Source of the DNA: an uncultured Eubacteriales bacterium
GTDB taxonomy: Bacteria; Bacillota; Clostridia; Peptostreptococcales; Anaerovoracaceae
Assembly: GCA_900315895.1 (NCBI GenBank)
Contig: ONAY01000001.1
Coordinates: forward strand, 62,001 to 126,000
DNA: 64,000 nucleotides
Direction: 5' to 3'
The notes under the pieces were generated by a model, which saw only the letters and a program-made list of their open reading frames with translations, was not told where the DNA came from and did not search any database. Positions 9,180 through 16,962 of this stretch are shown in pieces. A program made the position numbers and the translations under genes. Numbering within the stretch: the stretch's first letter is position 1; each line of letters opens with the position of its first letter.

Positions 9180-10493
9180 ATGGGCAAAAAACACCTGAGC
9201 AGTGTTCATGTTAGCCATCACAAGAATACCGCGGCCTGCGCCTCGGAAGTGATGCCTATACCTGACATTGTAAAGATTTCCATGTCTCAGCACATCGGTG
9301 CTCCGTGCAAGCCGCTGGTTGCCAAGGGCGATTATGTCAAGGTCGGCCAGAAGATCGGTGATACGGATGCCTTTGTCAGCGCTCCGATCCATTCCAGCGT
9401 TTCCGGTACCGTAACAGGTATCGAACAGGCCAGATCCGCAGCAGGCGGATATGACACGCTGGTAGTCATTGAACCGGACAAGAAGCAGGAGATCTCTGAG
9501 GAAGTTCAGATTCCCGAAGAGCCCAAAGACCTGGCGGAATTCGTAGCGGATGTCCGCAAGGCCGGCATCGTGGGCTTGGGAGGAGCTGCATTCCCCACAA
9601 GCATCAAATTCAACCCCAAGAACCTCGACGACGTACACTATCTGGTAGTTAACGCCGCTGAGTGCGAGCCCTACATCACTTCTGACCACAGAACCATGCT
9701 GGAGGACACTGAAGATCTCATCAGAGGATGCCAGCTGATCATGAAGTATGACGGTCTCGACCACGGCTACATCGCCATCGAGGACAACAAACCGGATGCC
9801 ATCGAGCACATCAACAAGGCTCTGAAGGAGCACGGTATCGACAACATCGAAACCTTCAGCCTTCAGGCTAACTACCCCAAGGGAGCTGAGCGTGTTCTCG
9901 TCTACGAGATCTTTGGCAAGGTAATGAACGCCGGAGTGCTTCCCGCAGACATGGGATGCATCCTGGACAACGTAAACACGGTCACCAAGGTAGGTCACTA
10001 CTTCAGAACAGGAGTGCCCCTTATCGCTAAGAAGCTTACCGTTGACGGCGATGCGGTGAAGGAACCCAAGAACGTCATCGTTCCCATCGGTACCCTGGTC
10101 CACGACGTCATCGATTACTGCGGCGGCTACAAGGAAGAGCCCAGAAAGATCCTCATGGGAGGCCCCATGATGGGAAGAGCGATCCCCACCGACGAGATGC
10201 CTATCGTAAAGAACAACAATGCGATCCTGGCATTCTCCAAGGAAAAGGCTCAGGTCAAGATGGAAACAGCCTGCATCAACTGCGGACGCTGCCACCAGGC
10301 CTGCCCCTTCGATCTGATCCCCACGGCTCTGGCCGACGCTTACGAGAGGCATGACGCTCAGGCTCTGTTCGATCTGGACGTCAATCAGTGCATGAACTGC
10401 GGATCATGTTCATACATCTGCCCGGCTCACAGACCTCTCGCCTTTATGAACACCCTTGGTAAATCCATCGTAAAGGAGGCCGGAATCAAATGA
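9180..10493 (+). CDS. rnfC: Rnf electron-transport complex subunit C
   Basis: RnfC (437 residues) is the peripheral NADH/FMN- and Fe-S-binding subunit of the Rnf ferredoxin:NAD oxidoreductase, an ion pump. The sequence has the N-terminal barrel-sandwich/RnfC region, the Gly-rich nucleotide site GIVGLGGAAFPTSIKF, the SLBB-type segment, and two C-terminal 4Fe-4S motifs (CINCGRCHQACP and CMNCGSCSYICP). The ATG at 9180 gives the usual N-terminus; an in-frame start at 9048 would add 44 residues unlike the family. rnfD starts inside its stop codon (ATGA). Confidence 0.95.
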   Translation: MGKKHLSSVHVSHHKNTAACASEVMPIPDIVKISMSQHIGAPCKPLVAKGDYVKVGQKIGDTDAFVSAPIHSSVSGTVTGIEQARSAAGGYDTLVVIEPDKKQEISEEVQIPEEPKDLAEFVADVRKAGIVGLGGAAFPTSIKFNPKNLDDVHYLVVNAAECEPYITSDHRTMLEDTEDLIRGCQLIMKYDGLDHGYIAIEDNKPDAIEHINKALKEHGIDNIETFSLQANYPKGAERVLVYEIFGKVMNAGVLPADMGCILDNVNTVTKVGHYFRTGVPLIAKKLTVDGDAVKEPKNVIVPIGTLVHDVIDYCGGYKEEPRKILMGGPMMGRAIPTDEMPIVKNNNAILAFSKEKAQVKMETACINCGRCHQACPFDLIPTALADAYERHDAQALFDLDVNQCMNCGSCSYICPAHRPLAFMNTLGKSIVKEAGIK

Positions 10494-11458
10494 GCAATTA
10501 CAAAAATAACTTAGTAGTATCTTCATCACCCCATGTAGTGACGGCTCTGGATACACGCATGACCATGCTCATGGTCATCATCGCCCTGGTACCGTCTCTT
10601 CTGGTGAGCGTATACGTTTTCGGGCCCAGAGTACTGCTTCTGACATGTGTTTCCATGATAGCTTGCATGTTCTTCGAATGGCTCTGGAACGCCATGATGA
10701 AGAGAGAAAGCACTGTCGGAGACCTGTCTGCAGCTCTTACCGGCATGCTCATCGCCTTCAACGTTCCCGCAGGACTTCCCGTCTGGATCCTGATCATCGG
10801 CGACCTGTCGGCGATAATCGTAGTCAAGCAGCTCTTCGGAGGCCTTGGCAAGAACCTGGTAAATCCTGCCATCACCGCAAGGATCATCCTGTTCATCTCC
10901 TTCGCTACAGAGATGACCACATGGCCCCTTCCGAGAATGGCTGCTGATGCCACATCCAAGGCTACTCCTTTAGGCGTGCTGGCAGAAGGTTCTCTGGACA
11001 ACCTTCCCTCCAACATGCACCTGTTCCTGGGATTCGTGGGAGGCTCTCTTGGTGAAGTCTCCGCACTGGCACTTCTCATAGGCGGCATCTTCCTCATCTG
11101 GAGAAAGATCATCAGCCCGGTGATCCCTGCCTGCTTCATCGGAACAGTATTCGTATTTGCTCTCATATACTATGCGGCTACAGGTCAGGGAGATCCTCTT
11201 CAGATGGCTCTCTTCCACATCCTGGCAGGCGGCGTATTCCTCGGAGCCTTCTTCATGGCCACAGACTACGTCACATCACCGCTTCTTACAAAGGGCAAGA
11301 TCGTATTCGGTATCGGATGCGGTATCATGACCATGGTCATCAGACTCTGGGGACAGTATCCTGAGGGAGTTTCCTTCTCCATCCTGTTCATGAACTGCCT
11401 GACACCTCTCATCGACAGCTTCTTCCAGAAGAGAATGTATGGAGGTAAGAAAAAATGA
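10490..11458 (+). CDS. rnfD: Rnf complex subunit D
   Basis: RnfD (322 residues) is a polytopic membrane subunit carrying covalently bound FMN. About nine hydrophobic helices are visible. The flavinylation motif appears as DATSKATPLG, with the acceptor threonine near residue 159. It overlaps rnfC and rnfG by 4 bases each, so the operon is translationally coupled. Its FMN would be attached by an ApbE enzyme, and an apbE gene lies 5.5 kb downstream. Confidence 0.95.
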   Translation: MSNYKNNLVVSSSPHVVTALDTRMTMLMVIIALVPSLLVSVYVFGPRVLLLTCVSMIACMFFEWLWNAMMKRESTVGDLSAALTGMLIAFNVPAGLPVWILIIGDLSAIIVVKQLFGGLGKNLVNPAITARIILFISFATEMTTWPLPRMAADATSKATPLGVLAEGSLDNLPSNMHLFLGFVGGSLGEVSALALLIGGIFLIWRKIISPVIPACFIGTVFVFALIYYAATGQGDPLQMALFHILAGGVFLGAFFMATDYVTSPLLTKGKIVFGIGCGIMTMVIRLWGQYPEGVSFSILFMNCLTPLIDSFFQKRMYGGKKK

Positions 11459-12012
11459 AGAGCAACACATTTAAAGAATACATCCAGCCTACAGTAGTGC
11501 TGGTAGCTATCTGCCTGGTAATGACTTTTGCTCTGGCATACGTAAACTCCGTAACAGCTCCCGTCATCGCGGACAACACCGCTCGCGCAGCTGACGCTGC
11601 AAGAGCAGAGCTTCTTCCCGAAGCTACATCTTTTGAGCAGTATGACGGCGAACTGGTAGAGTGTGTGGAAGGCAAGGTCTACGTGGAAGATTGCTACATA
11701 GCTCCCGGAGTCGGAATGGTAGTGACCGTTAAGACCCAGTCCTTCGGCGGAATGCTTACCGAAATGGTAGGTATCGATGCTGACGGAGCCATCACAGGCG
11801 TCAAGGTCACCGAGCATTCAGACACCAAGGGACTTGGAACAAAAGCTCACGCTTCCAGCCACACTCAGCAGTACGTCGGTCTCACCGAACTTACTTCAAC
11901 TGATGCCAAGAGCGTTGGAATGCACGTGAGCGGAGCCTCCATTTCATCCAATGCCGTTCACTACGGCATATACGCTGCCCTTGAGCAGTTCAAATCTGTG
12001 GGAGGTGTATGA
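11455..12012 (+). CDS. rnfG: Rnf complex subunit G
   Basis: RnfG (185 residues) has one N-terminal membrane anchor (residues 10-30) and an extracytoplasmic FMN-binding domain. The flavinylation motif, normally SGAT followed by TS, reads SGASISS here at residues 159-165, with serine at the usual FMN-acceptor threonine. Serine might still accept FMN, but the change is worth noting. It overlaps rnfD and rnfE by 4 bases at each end. Confidence 0.95.
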   Translation: MKSNTFKEYIQPTVVLVAICLVMTFALAYVNSVTAPVIADNTARAADAARAELLPEATSFEQYDGELVECVEGKVYVEDCYIAPGVGMVVTVKTQSFGGMLTEMVGIDADGAITGVKVTEHSDTKGLGTKAHASSHTQQYVGLTELTSTDAKSVGMHVSGASISSNAVHYGIYAALEQFKSVGGV

Positions 12013-12998
12013 TAATGGAAAATAAAGTAAGCAGATTACAGATCCTTACAAAAGGCATAATCAAAGAGAACCCTAACCTCGTTCTGCTCTTAGGTACGTG
12101 CCCGACGCTTGCGACCACAAGCTCCGCCTTCAACGGCATGGGAATGGGAATCGCAGCATCCTTCGTGCTTATCTGCTCCAACATCGTTATCTCTCTTCTT
12201 GCCAAAATAATACCTGACAAGGTACGTATCCCGTGCTACATCGTAGTTATCGCAGGATTCGTAACACTGGTACAGTTCATAGTTCAGGCATATGCAGTGC
12301 CTCTGTACAATTCGCTGGGAGTATTCCTTCCTCTGATCGTAGTTAACTGCATCATCCTGGGCCGTGCGGAAATGTTCGCCAACAAGAACGGCGTCCTTGA
12401 CTCTGCACTTGACGGAATCGGAATGGGCCTCGGCTTCACACTTTCCCTTACGGTAATGGGAGCCATCAGAGAGCTCATCGGAAACGGAACTCTTCTTTCC
12501 GGCTTCTTCCTTGGTGACGAAGCTCTTCAGGAGAGCCTTACCATCCACATTCCCTTCGTCAATGAGCACCCGATGTTGATCATCGCACTGGCACCCGGCG
12601 GATTCTTCGTGTATGCTTCAATCATCGCCTTCGTCAACTGGCTCATCAACCGCAAGGGCGGCACTCCCAGAGACTTCGCCTGCGGAGGATGCGCTCTGGC
12701 ATCAATGTGCACACAGGAAAAGTGTGTTGCTGAACTGGGCGAGATCGAGATCCCGGCTCCCAAGGCTATGGCCGCCAAGGCTGAAGCCCCCAAGATGTCC
12801 GAGGAAGAAAAGGCTGCCAAGATCGCTGCCGCTAAGGCTGCCAAGGCTGCCAAGGAAGCAGCTCAGGCTGAAGCAAACGCTGCAGAAGTCAAATCAGAAA
12901 ATCCTGATCCGGTGCTTGCCGCAGCAGAAAATGCTCTCTTAAGAAAGAAGGCTGCTGAGCAAGAAGCAGTAACAGAGAAGAAAGGAGATGAAGAGTAA
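12009..12998 (+). CDS. rnfE: Rnf complex subunit E with long Cys- and Ala/Lys-rich tail
   Basis: The first 215 residues are a normal RnfE: six membrane helices with the conserved cysteines of LGTCPTLA and VNCIILG that help hold an intramembrane Fe-S cluster between RnfA and RnfE. After the last helix there is an unusual extension of about 110 residues. It starts with four cysteines (C225, C228, C234, C239) and continues as an Ala/Lys/Glu-rich probable helix. Typical RnfE proteins end near 200-230 residues. The start is either ATG 12009 or ATG 12015. rnfA follows with a one-base overlap. Confidence 0.93.
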   Translation: MIMENKVSRLQILTKGIIKENPNLVLLLGTCPTLATTSSAFNGMGMGIAASFVLICSNIVISLLAKIIPDKVRIPCYIVVIAGFVTLVQFIVQAYAVPLYNSLGVFLPLIVVNCIILGRAEMFANKNGVLDSALDGIGMGLGFTLSLTVMGAIRELIGNGTLLSGFFLGDEALQESLTIHIPFVNEHPMLIIALAPGGFFVYASIIAFVNWLINRKGGTPRDFACGGCALASMCTQEKCVAELGEIEIPAPKAMAAKAEAPKMSEEEKAAKIAAAKAAKAAKEAAQAEANAAEVKSENPDPVLAAAENALLRKKAAEQEAVTEKKGDEE

Positions 12999-13573
12999 TG
13001 GGATTATATTTCTCGATAATACTTGGAATGGTCCTGGTAAATAACTACCCGCTGGCTCAGTTCCTCGGTATCTGCCCGTTCCTCGGCGTTTCCAAGAAAC
13101 TCGATTCATCACTGGGTATGGGTGTAGCCGTTATCTTCGTAATGGTAATGGCCACAGCCGCTACATGGCCCATCATGAAACTACTGAGCGCATGGAATAT
13201 TGCATATCTGCAGACCATCGTGTTCATTCTGGTCATCGCCGCTCTCGTACAGTTCGTAGAGATGGTACTCAAGAAGTTCATCCCGGCTCTTCACAAAGCT
13301 CTGGGTGTATACCTTCCCCTGATCACCACCAACTGCGCAGTACTGGGCGTATGCATCAACAACATCGACCTGGGATACAACTATCCCCAGTCACTGGTCA
13401 ACTCCTTCGGAGCAGGCGTAGGCTTCCTCCTTGCTATGCTCATCTTCTCCGGAATGAGGCAGAAGCTTGAGAATAACAACAAGGTACCCAAGCCCTTCCA
13501 GGGAGTGCCCATCACAATGACTACAGCCGCTCTTCTGTCCCTTGCTTTCATGGGATTCGGCGGCCTGGTATAA
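12998..13573 (+). CDS. rnfA: Rnf complex subunit A
   Basis: RnfA (191 residues) is the six-helix membrane partner of RnfE. The conserved cysteine sites are LGICPFLG near the N-terminus and TTNCAVLG near residue 108. The length is standard. The start codon overlaps the rnfE stop by one base. Confidence 0.96.
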   Translation: MGLYFSIILGMVLVNNYPLAQFLGICPFLGVSKKLDSSLGMGVAVIFVMVMATAATWPIMKLLSAWNIAYLQTIVFILVIAALVQFVEMVLKKFIPALHKALGVYLPLITTNCAVLGVCINNIDLGYNYPQSLVNSFGAGVGFLLAMLIFSGMRQKLENNNKVPKPFQGVPITMTTAALLSLAFMGFGGLV

Positions 13574-13586
13574 AGGAGGGAACCGT

Positions 13587-14480
13587 ATGAACGCAATACT
13601 TACACCGGTACTGCTGGTAGTAGTTATGGGCTTCGTTTTCGCGGTTATCCTCACAATCGCGTCGAAGGTCTTCTACGTACCTGTAGATGAGACCGTTACC
13701 GATCTTACGGCTGCTCTTCCCGGAGCAAACTGCGGCGGATGCGGATTCGCAGGATGCAGCGACTACGCTAACGCTCTTGCAGCTGATCCCGAGGGAGTAG
13801 GCCCCAACAAGTGCCCCGTAGGAGGCGCTGACGTAGCTGCCAAGCTGGCATCGATCCTCGGAATCGAAGCAGGCTCCACCGAGCCCCAGGTGGCAGTGGT
13901 AATGTGCAACGGAAACTCAGCCAATGCCAAGAGCTTCGCTGAGTATCAGGGACCCCTTACATGCTCTGCAGCAGCTACACTGTTTGGCGGAAACAACGCC
14001 TGCAAGTACGGCTGCTTAGGCCTGGGCGACTGCACCAGAGCCTGCAACTTCGGAGCCATCAAGGTCTGCGACGGCGTAGCCGTTGTGGCCAGAGAGCTTT
14101 GCACCGGATGCGGAGCCTGCGCGTCCACATGTCCGAAGCACATCATCAGGATCGCACCTGCCAAGAACAAAGTCGTTGTTCAGTGCTCCAACACTGACAA
14201 GGGCGCACAGACCAGGAAAGCCTGTTCCGTGGGCTGCATCGGCTGCGGCAAGTGCCAGAAGGTCTGCAAGTTCGAAGCCATCACCATCGAGAACAATCTT
14301 GCCAAGATCGATCCCGATAAGTGCAAGAACTGCGGACTTTGCTCCAAGGAATGCCCGACTCATGCCATCAACAACATGAGAGCCAAGAGGCAGAGCGCAA
14401 AAAAAGAAGCTCCCAAGAAGGTGGAAGCTGCACCTGTAGTTCCGCCTACAGCAGGAGAAGAACCGAGAGTTAACGCTTAA
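13587..14480 (+). CDS. rnfB: Rnf complex subunit B, polyferredoxin
   Basis: RnfB (297 residues) accepts electrons from ferredoxin. It has an N-terminal membrane helix, the diagnostic [12 protein letters not shown] cluster motif, and several CxxCxxCxxxCP ferredoxin motifs (for example [12 protein letters not shown] and [12 protein letters not shown]). The tail is Lys/Ala/Pro-rich and ends GEEPRVNA. The ATG at 13587 has AGGAGGG upstream. The last nine codons and the terminator are repeated 1.24 kb downstream at the far side of an AT-rich islet, so the current 3' end may have been supplied or copied during an insertion. Confidence 0.96.
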   Translation: MNAILTPVLLVVVMGFVFAVILTIASKVFYVPVDETVTDLTAALPGANCGGCGFAGCSDYANALAADPEGVGPNKCPVGGADVAAKLASILGIEAGSTEPQVAVVMCNGNSANAKSFAEYQGPLTCSAAATLFGGNNACKYGCLGLGDCTRACNFGAIKVCDGVAVVARELCTGCGACASTCPKHIIRIAPAKNKVVVQCSNTDKGAQTRKACSVGCIGCGKCQKVCKFEAITIENNLAKIDPDKCKNCGLCSKECPTHAINNMRAKRQSAKKEAPKKVEAAPVVPPTAGEEPRVNA

Positions 14481-14528
14481 AGATCAACTTTCTGTATTGA
14501 AAAGGAGCCTCAATGGAGGCTCCTTTTT
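14454..14528 (+). repeat. Left copy of a direct repeat: rnfB 3' end plus terminator
   Basis: About 75 bases spanning the last codons of rnfB ([12 protein letters not shown]), the short spacer and the terminator recur at 15695-15771 with few differences. The hairpin here is AAAGGAGCCTC-AATG-GAGGCTCCTTT. The two copies bracket the two-gene islet. Confidence 0.9.
14501..14528 (+). terminator. Intrinsic terminator of the rnf operon
   Basis: An 11-bp stem with an AATG loop runs into five T residues. Confidence 0.9.
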
Positions 14529-14701
14529 GTTGTGCAAGGACTCTGTTTATGAGACGTATCTCATTAGCGAGTTGATTCCGAACGGATATTAATGAGATAT
14601 TGGTAATAATATATTTTTTTTGAGATTGATGTCCAATTATTGAATGAAAATGGATTTATATATTATAGAGGGGTGTGGAAAGATTTGATATCAAGTTTTT
14701 A

Positions 14702-14713
14702 AATGGTCTTCGT
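14702..14713 (+). repeat. Left arm of a 12-bp inverted repeat flanking the islet
   Basis: AATGGTCTTCGT here is the exact reverse complement of ACGAAGACCATT at 15679-15690. The arms lie just outside the two islet genes. No transposase is present. The rest of the 225-base gap after rnfB (14531-14754) is AT-rich and holds a palindrome, ATGAGA-CGTA-TCTCAT, at 14549-14564. Confidence 0.75.
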
Positions 14714-14754
14714 AAGTTTAAATGGAGAAGGTAAGTTGAAAAGGAGGAATAACA

Positions 14755-15375
14755 ATGCGCCTTAAGAGGATACTATCGATTGTTTTAGTTATAGTAATGA
14801 CTTTTTCAGCGACAAGTTTTGTATATGCTGATGAATATGTGATCAGAGAAGAATCAGGGGAATTGTTAAGTGTTAAGCTAATTGGTAATAATATTGCAGT
14901 ATTTAGTGATTCTAGAAGTAGCATAATGTTGACAACCACTGCCAGTGATTCTATGCTTAAAATAAATATAGTCGATTTGACAACCGGAAAAAAAGACTAT
15001 ATGCTACGAGATGAGAACTCAGGAACATTATATTCTTCAATAACAGGGAACACTGTAGCGCTTCTCAGCAGTGGTTCGCTTACAAGTATAGGAGATCATC
15101 CAATTTCATATCGAACTTTAGCGTCAATTGCAGGATATACTGCGGGCGCGGCAACAATTGCTGCTGCAATAACAGCGTATTGCGGGTTGCCTTTGGTAGC
15201 AACGGTTTTGGGAGTGATTGCAGGATTAATGACTATTATTTCGACTGGTTTGTCTACGCAATCATCCACAAAAGGAATCAAATATACTGTTGGATGGGTC
15301 ACCATAAAAAAACACCAAGGTGGAAGAATCATAACCAGCACCGTAAAACGCGTAACGAACGTAAAAACATATTAG
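14755..15375 (+). CDS. Secreted small protein with hydrophobic Gly/Ala-rich segment; possible bacteriocin precursor
   Basis: The 206-residue protein has a clear signal peptide (KR at residues 4-5, hydrophobic core, predicted cleavage after VYA at about 25). A polar middle region follows, then a long hydrophobic segment rich in Gly, Ala, Ile and Leu at residues 122-165, and a basic C-terminus. That layout resembles secreted membrane-active peptide precursors such as SdpC-type toxins, but I see no specific family match. AAAGGAGG precedes the ATG. Codon use is AT-rich, unlike all flanking genes, and suggests transfer. The next gene, a small multi-helix membrane protein, would fit an immunity role. 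Function is inference. Confidence 0.6.
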   Translation: MRLKRILSIVLVIVMTFSATSFVYADEYVIREESGELLSVKLIGNNIAVFSDSRSSIMLTTTASDSMLKINIVDLTTGKKDYMLRDENSGTLYSSITGNTVALLSSGSLTSIGDHPISYRTLASIAGYTAGAATIAAAITAYCGLPLVATVLGVIAGLMTIISTGLSTQSSTKGIKYTVGWVTIKKHQGGRIITSTVKRVTNVKTY

Positions 15376-15391
15376 AGAAGGAGGGCCGAAA

Positions 15392-15637
15392 GTGAAACGA
15401 GATTTTGTTTTTCTAGCGTATCTTTTGTCAGGGATCGGTTTATTTATAACGATTTTTAACAATTGGCATGCACCTCTGCCATTGGGGATTCTAATAATCG
15501 CAGTATTTGGGATATTTGTATTCGCATCCATTAGAGAACGACTGAAAGGAGAAATAGAAACACCCATTTTCATACTTAAGGAAACAGGATTGTTGCTGAA
15601 TATGGTGGGATGGATTTTAATTCTCAGTTTATCATAA
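15392..15637 (+). CDS. Small three-helix membrane protein; possible immunity partner
   Basis: An 81-residue, strongly hydrophobic protein with about three membrane segments (residues 6-22, 29-47 and 62-79) and a charged loop between the second and third. It begins with GTG, preceded by GAAGGAGGG at a good distance. It lies 16 bases after the secreted-protein gene and shares its AT-rich codon use, so the pair forms one transcription unit. Small helical membrane proteins next to secreted hydrophobic peptides are often self-immunity proteins. That is the main reason for the suggestion; there is no motif that proves it. Confidence 0.6.
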   Translation: MKRDFVFLAYLLSGIGLFITIFNNWHAPLPLGILIIAVFGIFVFASIRERLKGEIETPIFILKETGLLLNMVGWILILSLS

Positions 15638-15678
15638 TCAACATATTGCTCATAAAGATAAATCCCTATATTCATTGG

Positions 15679-15690
15679 ACGAAGACCATT
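15679..15690 (+). repeat. Right arm of the islet 12-bp inverted repeat
   Basis: ACGAAGACCATT, the exact reverse complement of 14702-14713. The repeated rnfB end begins five bases later. Confidence 0.75.
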
Positions 15691-15694
15691 GTCG

Positions 15695-15771
15695 GGAGAA
15701 GGCCCAAGAGTTAACGCTTAAAGATCAAAACTTTCTGTATTGAAAAGGAGCCTCGGAAGAGGCTCCTTTTT
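15695..15771 (+). repeat. Right copy of the rnfB 3' end and terminator
   Basis: This copy still encodes GEGPRVNA-stop in the rnfB frame (one residue differs from the functional copy), followed by the same spacer with two extra A residues and a hairpin with the same GGAGCCTC arm but a changed loop. It has no start codon and is a remnant, not a gene. It may be the original rnfB terminus displaced by the islet. Confidence 0.85.
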
Positions 15772-15784
15772 GCGTTGGATTGGG

Positions 15785-15837
15785 GCCCGCGCGAGGCGCG
15801 GGCAGGGGATTGGAAAGGCCCGCCTGATTGGCGGGCC
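15785..15837 (-). terminator. Two GC-rich hairpins after the Gx transporter gene
   Basis: GGCCCGCC (15817-15824) pairs with GGCGGGCC (15830-15837); read on the minus strand it is followed by TTTCC, so it can end the minus-strand operon. A second hairpin, GCCCGCGC-GAG-GCGCGGGC, lies at 15785-15803. The T-run is short, so efficiency is uncertain. Confidence 0.5.
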
Positions 15838-15844
15838 TTGGATT

Positions 15845-16357
15845 CTAGTTGAATGCCGGCAGGCGCTTCTCGATGATGTAGGCCAGGATGCCGATGGCGA
15901 TTCCGCTTATGAGTCCCGAAAAAAGCAGCACCGGGAAGTAGCTTAGGATCGCGGTGTTTTGCAGTAGGATGCAGGCGGTGATGAGTTGTCCCAGGTTGTG
16001 GGCTACTCCGCCGGCCATGCTGACGCCCACCATGCTGAAGAGCCCGGTGCGGTACAAAACGTACATGACGACGATGCTGAGCACGCCCCCCGCAAAGGAG
16101 TAGATCATGCCGAAGACTCCGCTGAACAGAAGGCCCGCCAGGAGGATCCTGGCCACGTTGATTGCAAAGGCGTGGCGGAAACTCATGCGGTAGATGGCGA
16201 TGATTATCACCAGGTTGGCCAGGCCCAGCTTGATGCCGGGCACGGGCACGGGAAGGGGAACCAGGAATTCGATGTAGCTGAAGATCAGTGCCAGAGCCGC
16301 AAACATGGCGCTTATGGCTACCAGGCCGGTGCGGGAATTTTTAGCCGGAGATGACAT
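15845..16357 (-). CDS. Gx transporter family protein (HepS/COG4769-like)
   Basis: A 170-residue membrane protein with five or six helices, resembling the family annotated as Gx transporter or heptaprenyl diphosphate synthase component I. The fold is close to ECF S-components, with small-residue motifs such as PGIKLGLANL near residue 40 and SMAGGVAHNLGQL near residue 113. The start overlaps the end of the NusG-II gene by 17 bases. In clostridia these two often sit next to apbE, as here, which hints at a flavin- or quinone-related extracytoplasmic redox role. The substrate is unknown. Confidence 0.8.
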   Translation of the reverse strand: MSSPAKNSRTGLVAISAMFAALALIFSYIEFLVPLPVPVPGIKLGLANLVIIIAIYRMSFRHAFAINVARILLAGLLFSGVFGMIYSFAGGVLSIVVMYVLYRTGLFSMVGVSMAGGVAHNLGQLITACILLQNTAILSYFPVLLFSGLISGIAIGILAYIIEKRLPAFN

Positions 16358-16724
16358 CTACATCACCTCCCTTCCCGGAGTCGCCTACGATCTCCACCAC
16401 CACTCTGTTGGGGAGGCAGACTATGACTTCTCCCCTGGAATCTATGGGGCTGTGGTTAACGCAGATCTGGTTGTGGCAGCTGGCCTGCTCCATCCTGCAC
16501 TGACCATTCTCGATGATGAGAAGGTTGGTGATGGTGCCGGCTTCGGTCTCCTGGGTGATCTCCACGGTCTGATCCTTATTCAGGTCATAGATGCCGTAGG
16601 TATCTCCGGCCACGGTCACCTTGACCTGTGGCCGTTCCAGAGTCCCGGCCAGAGGCAGGAAGCTTACGATGAGCCCCGCCGCCAATATTAAAATGAAAAG
16701 AATTATGTCAGCTTTCTTGATCAT
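16341..16724 (-). CDS. NusG domain II-containing membrane-anchored protein
   Basis: A 127-residue protein with one N-terminal membrane helix (residues 7-26) and an external beta-rich domain matching NusG domain II. It has a conserved-looking pair of cysteines in CRMEQASCHNQIC and ends in LPNRVVVEI. A -10 element (TGATATAAT on the minus strand) sits only 6 bases before the ATG, with no Shine-Dalgarno sequence, so the mRNA is probably leaderless. It is co-transcribed with the Gx transporter and divergent from apbE. Its exact function is not established. Confidence 0.8.
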   Translation of the reverse strand: MIKKADIILFILILAAGLIVSFLPLAGTLERPQVKVTVAGDTYGIYDLNKDQTVEITQETEAGTITNLLIIENGQCRMEQASCHNQICVNHSPIDSRGEVIVCLPNRVVVEIVGDSGKGGDVDVISG

Positions 16725-16730
16725 GGCCCC

Positions 16731-16739
16731 ATTATATCA
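16731..16739 (-). promoter_or_regulatory. Extended -10 of the NusG-II/Gx operon
   Basis: On the minus strand the sequence reads TGATATAAT, then GGGGCC, then ATG. Transcription would begin at or next to the start codon. Confidence 0.6.
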
Positions 16740-16864
16740 CAATAAAAGGCGGTTTTTGAACCATTCTACAACTTATGTTCACAATATCTACAAATGGATG
16801 TATTACTATATAGAAAACAAAGATAAAAACTTCTTCATAATTAATCCTTTCTTATCATAAAAAC

Positions 16865-16909
16865 ATCTCTTTCCGGGCTTGAGCAACCTGAGGAAAGAGA
16901 TCTTTTTTT
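16865..16909 (+). terminator. Orphan bidirectional terminator upstream of apbE
   Basis: ATCTCTTTCC (16865-16874) pairs with GGAAAGAGAT (16892-16901) across a 17-nt loop, followed by CTTTTTTT. No gene precedes it on the plus strand between 16725 and 16865, so it may end an uncharacterised small RNA or insulate the divergent promoters. The rest of that gap is AT-rich and shows nothing else. Confidence 0.65.
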
Positions 16910-16929
16910 ATGGCAAAGGGAGGGCTGTG

Positions 16930-16938
16930 TGATATAAT
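16930..16938 (+). promoter_or_regulatory. Extended -10 promoter of apbE
   Basis: TGATATAAT with no clear -35. The leader would be about 20 nt and contain the AAAGGAG ribosome site. Confidence 0.6.
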
Positions 16939-16962
16939 AGACCCGATGAAAGGAGCTTTTGT

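Noticed and set aside
15695..15771. Independent small gene encoding the rnfB-like tail
   Set aside because: There is no start codon or ribosome site; the segment is only a repeated gene end.
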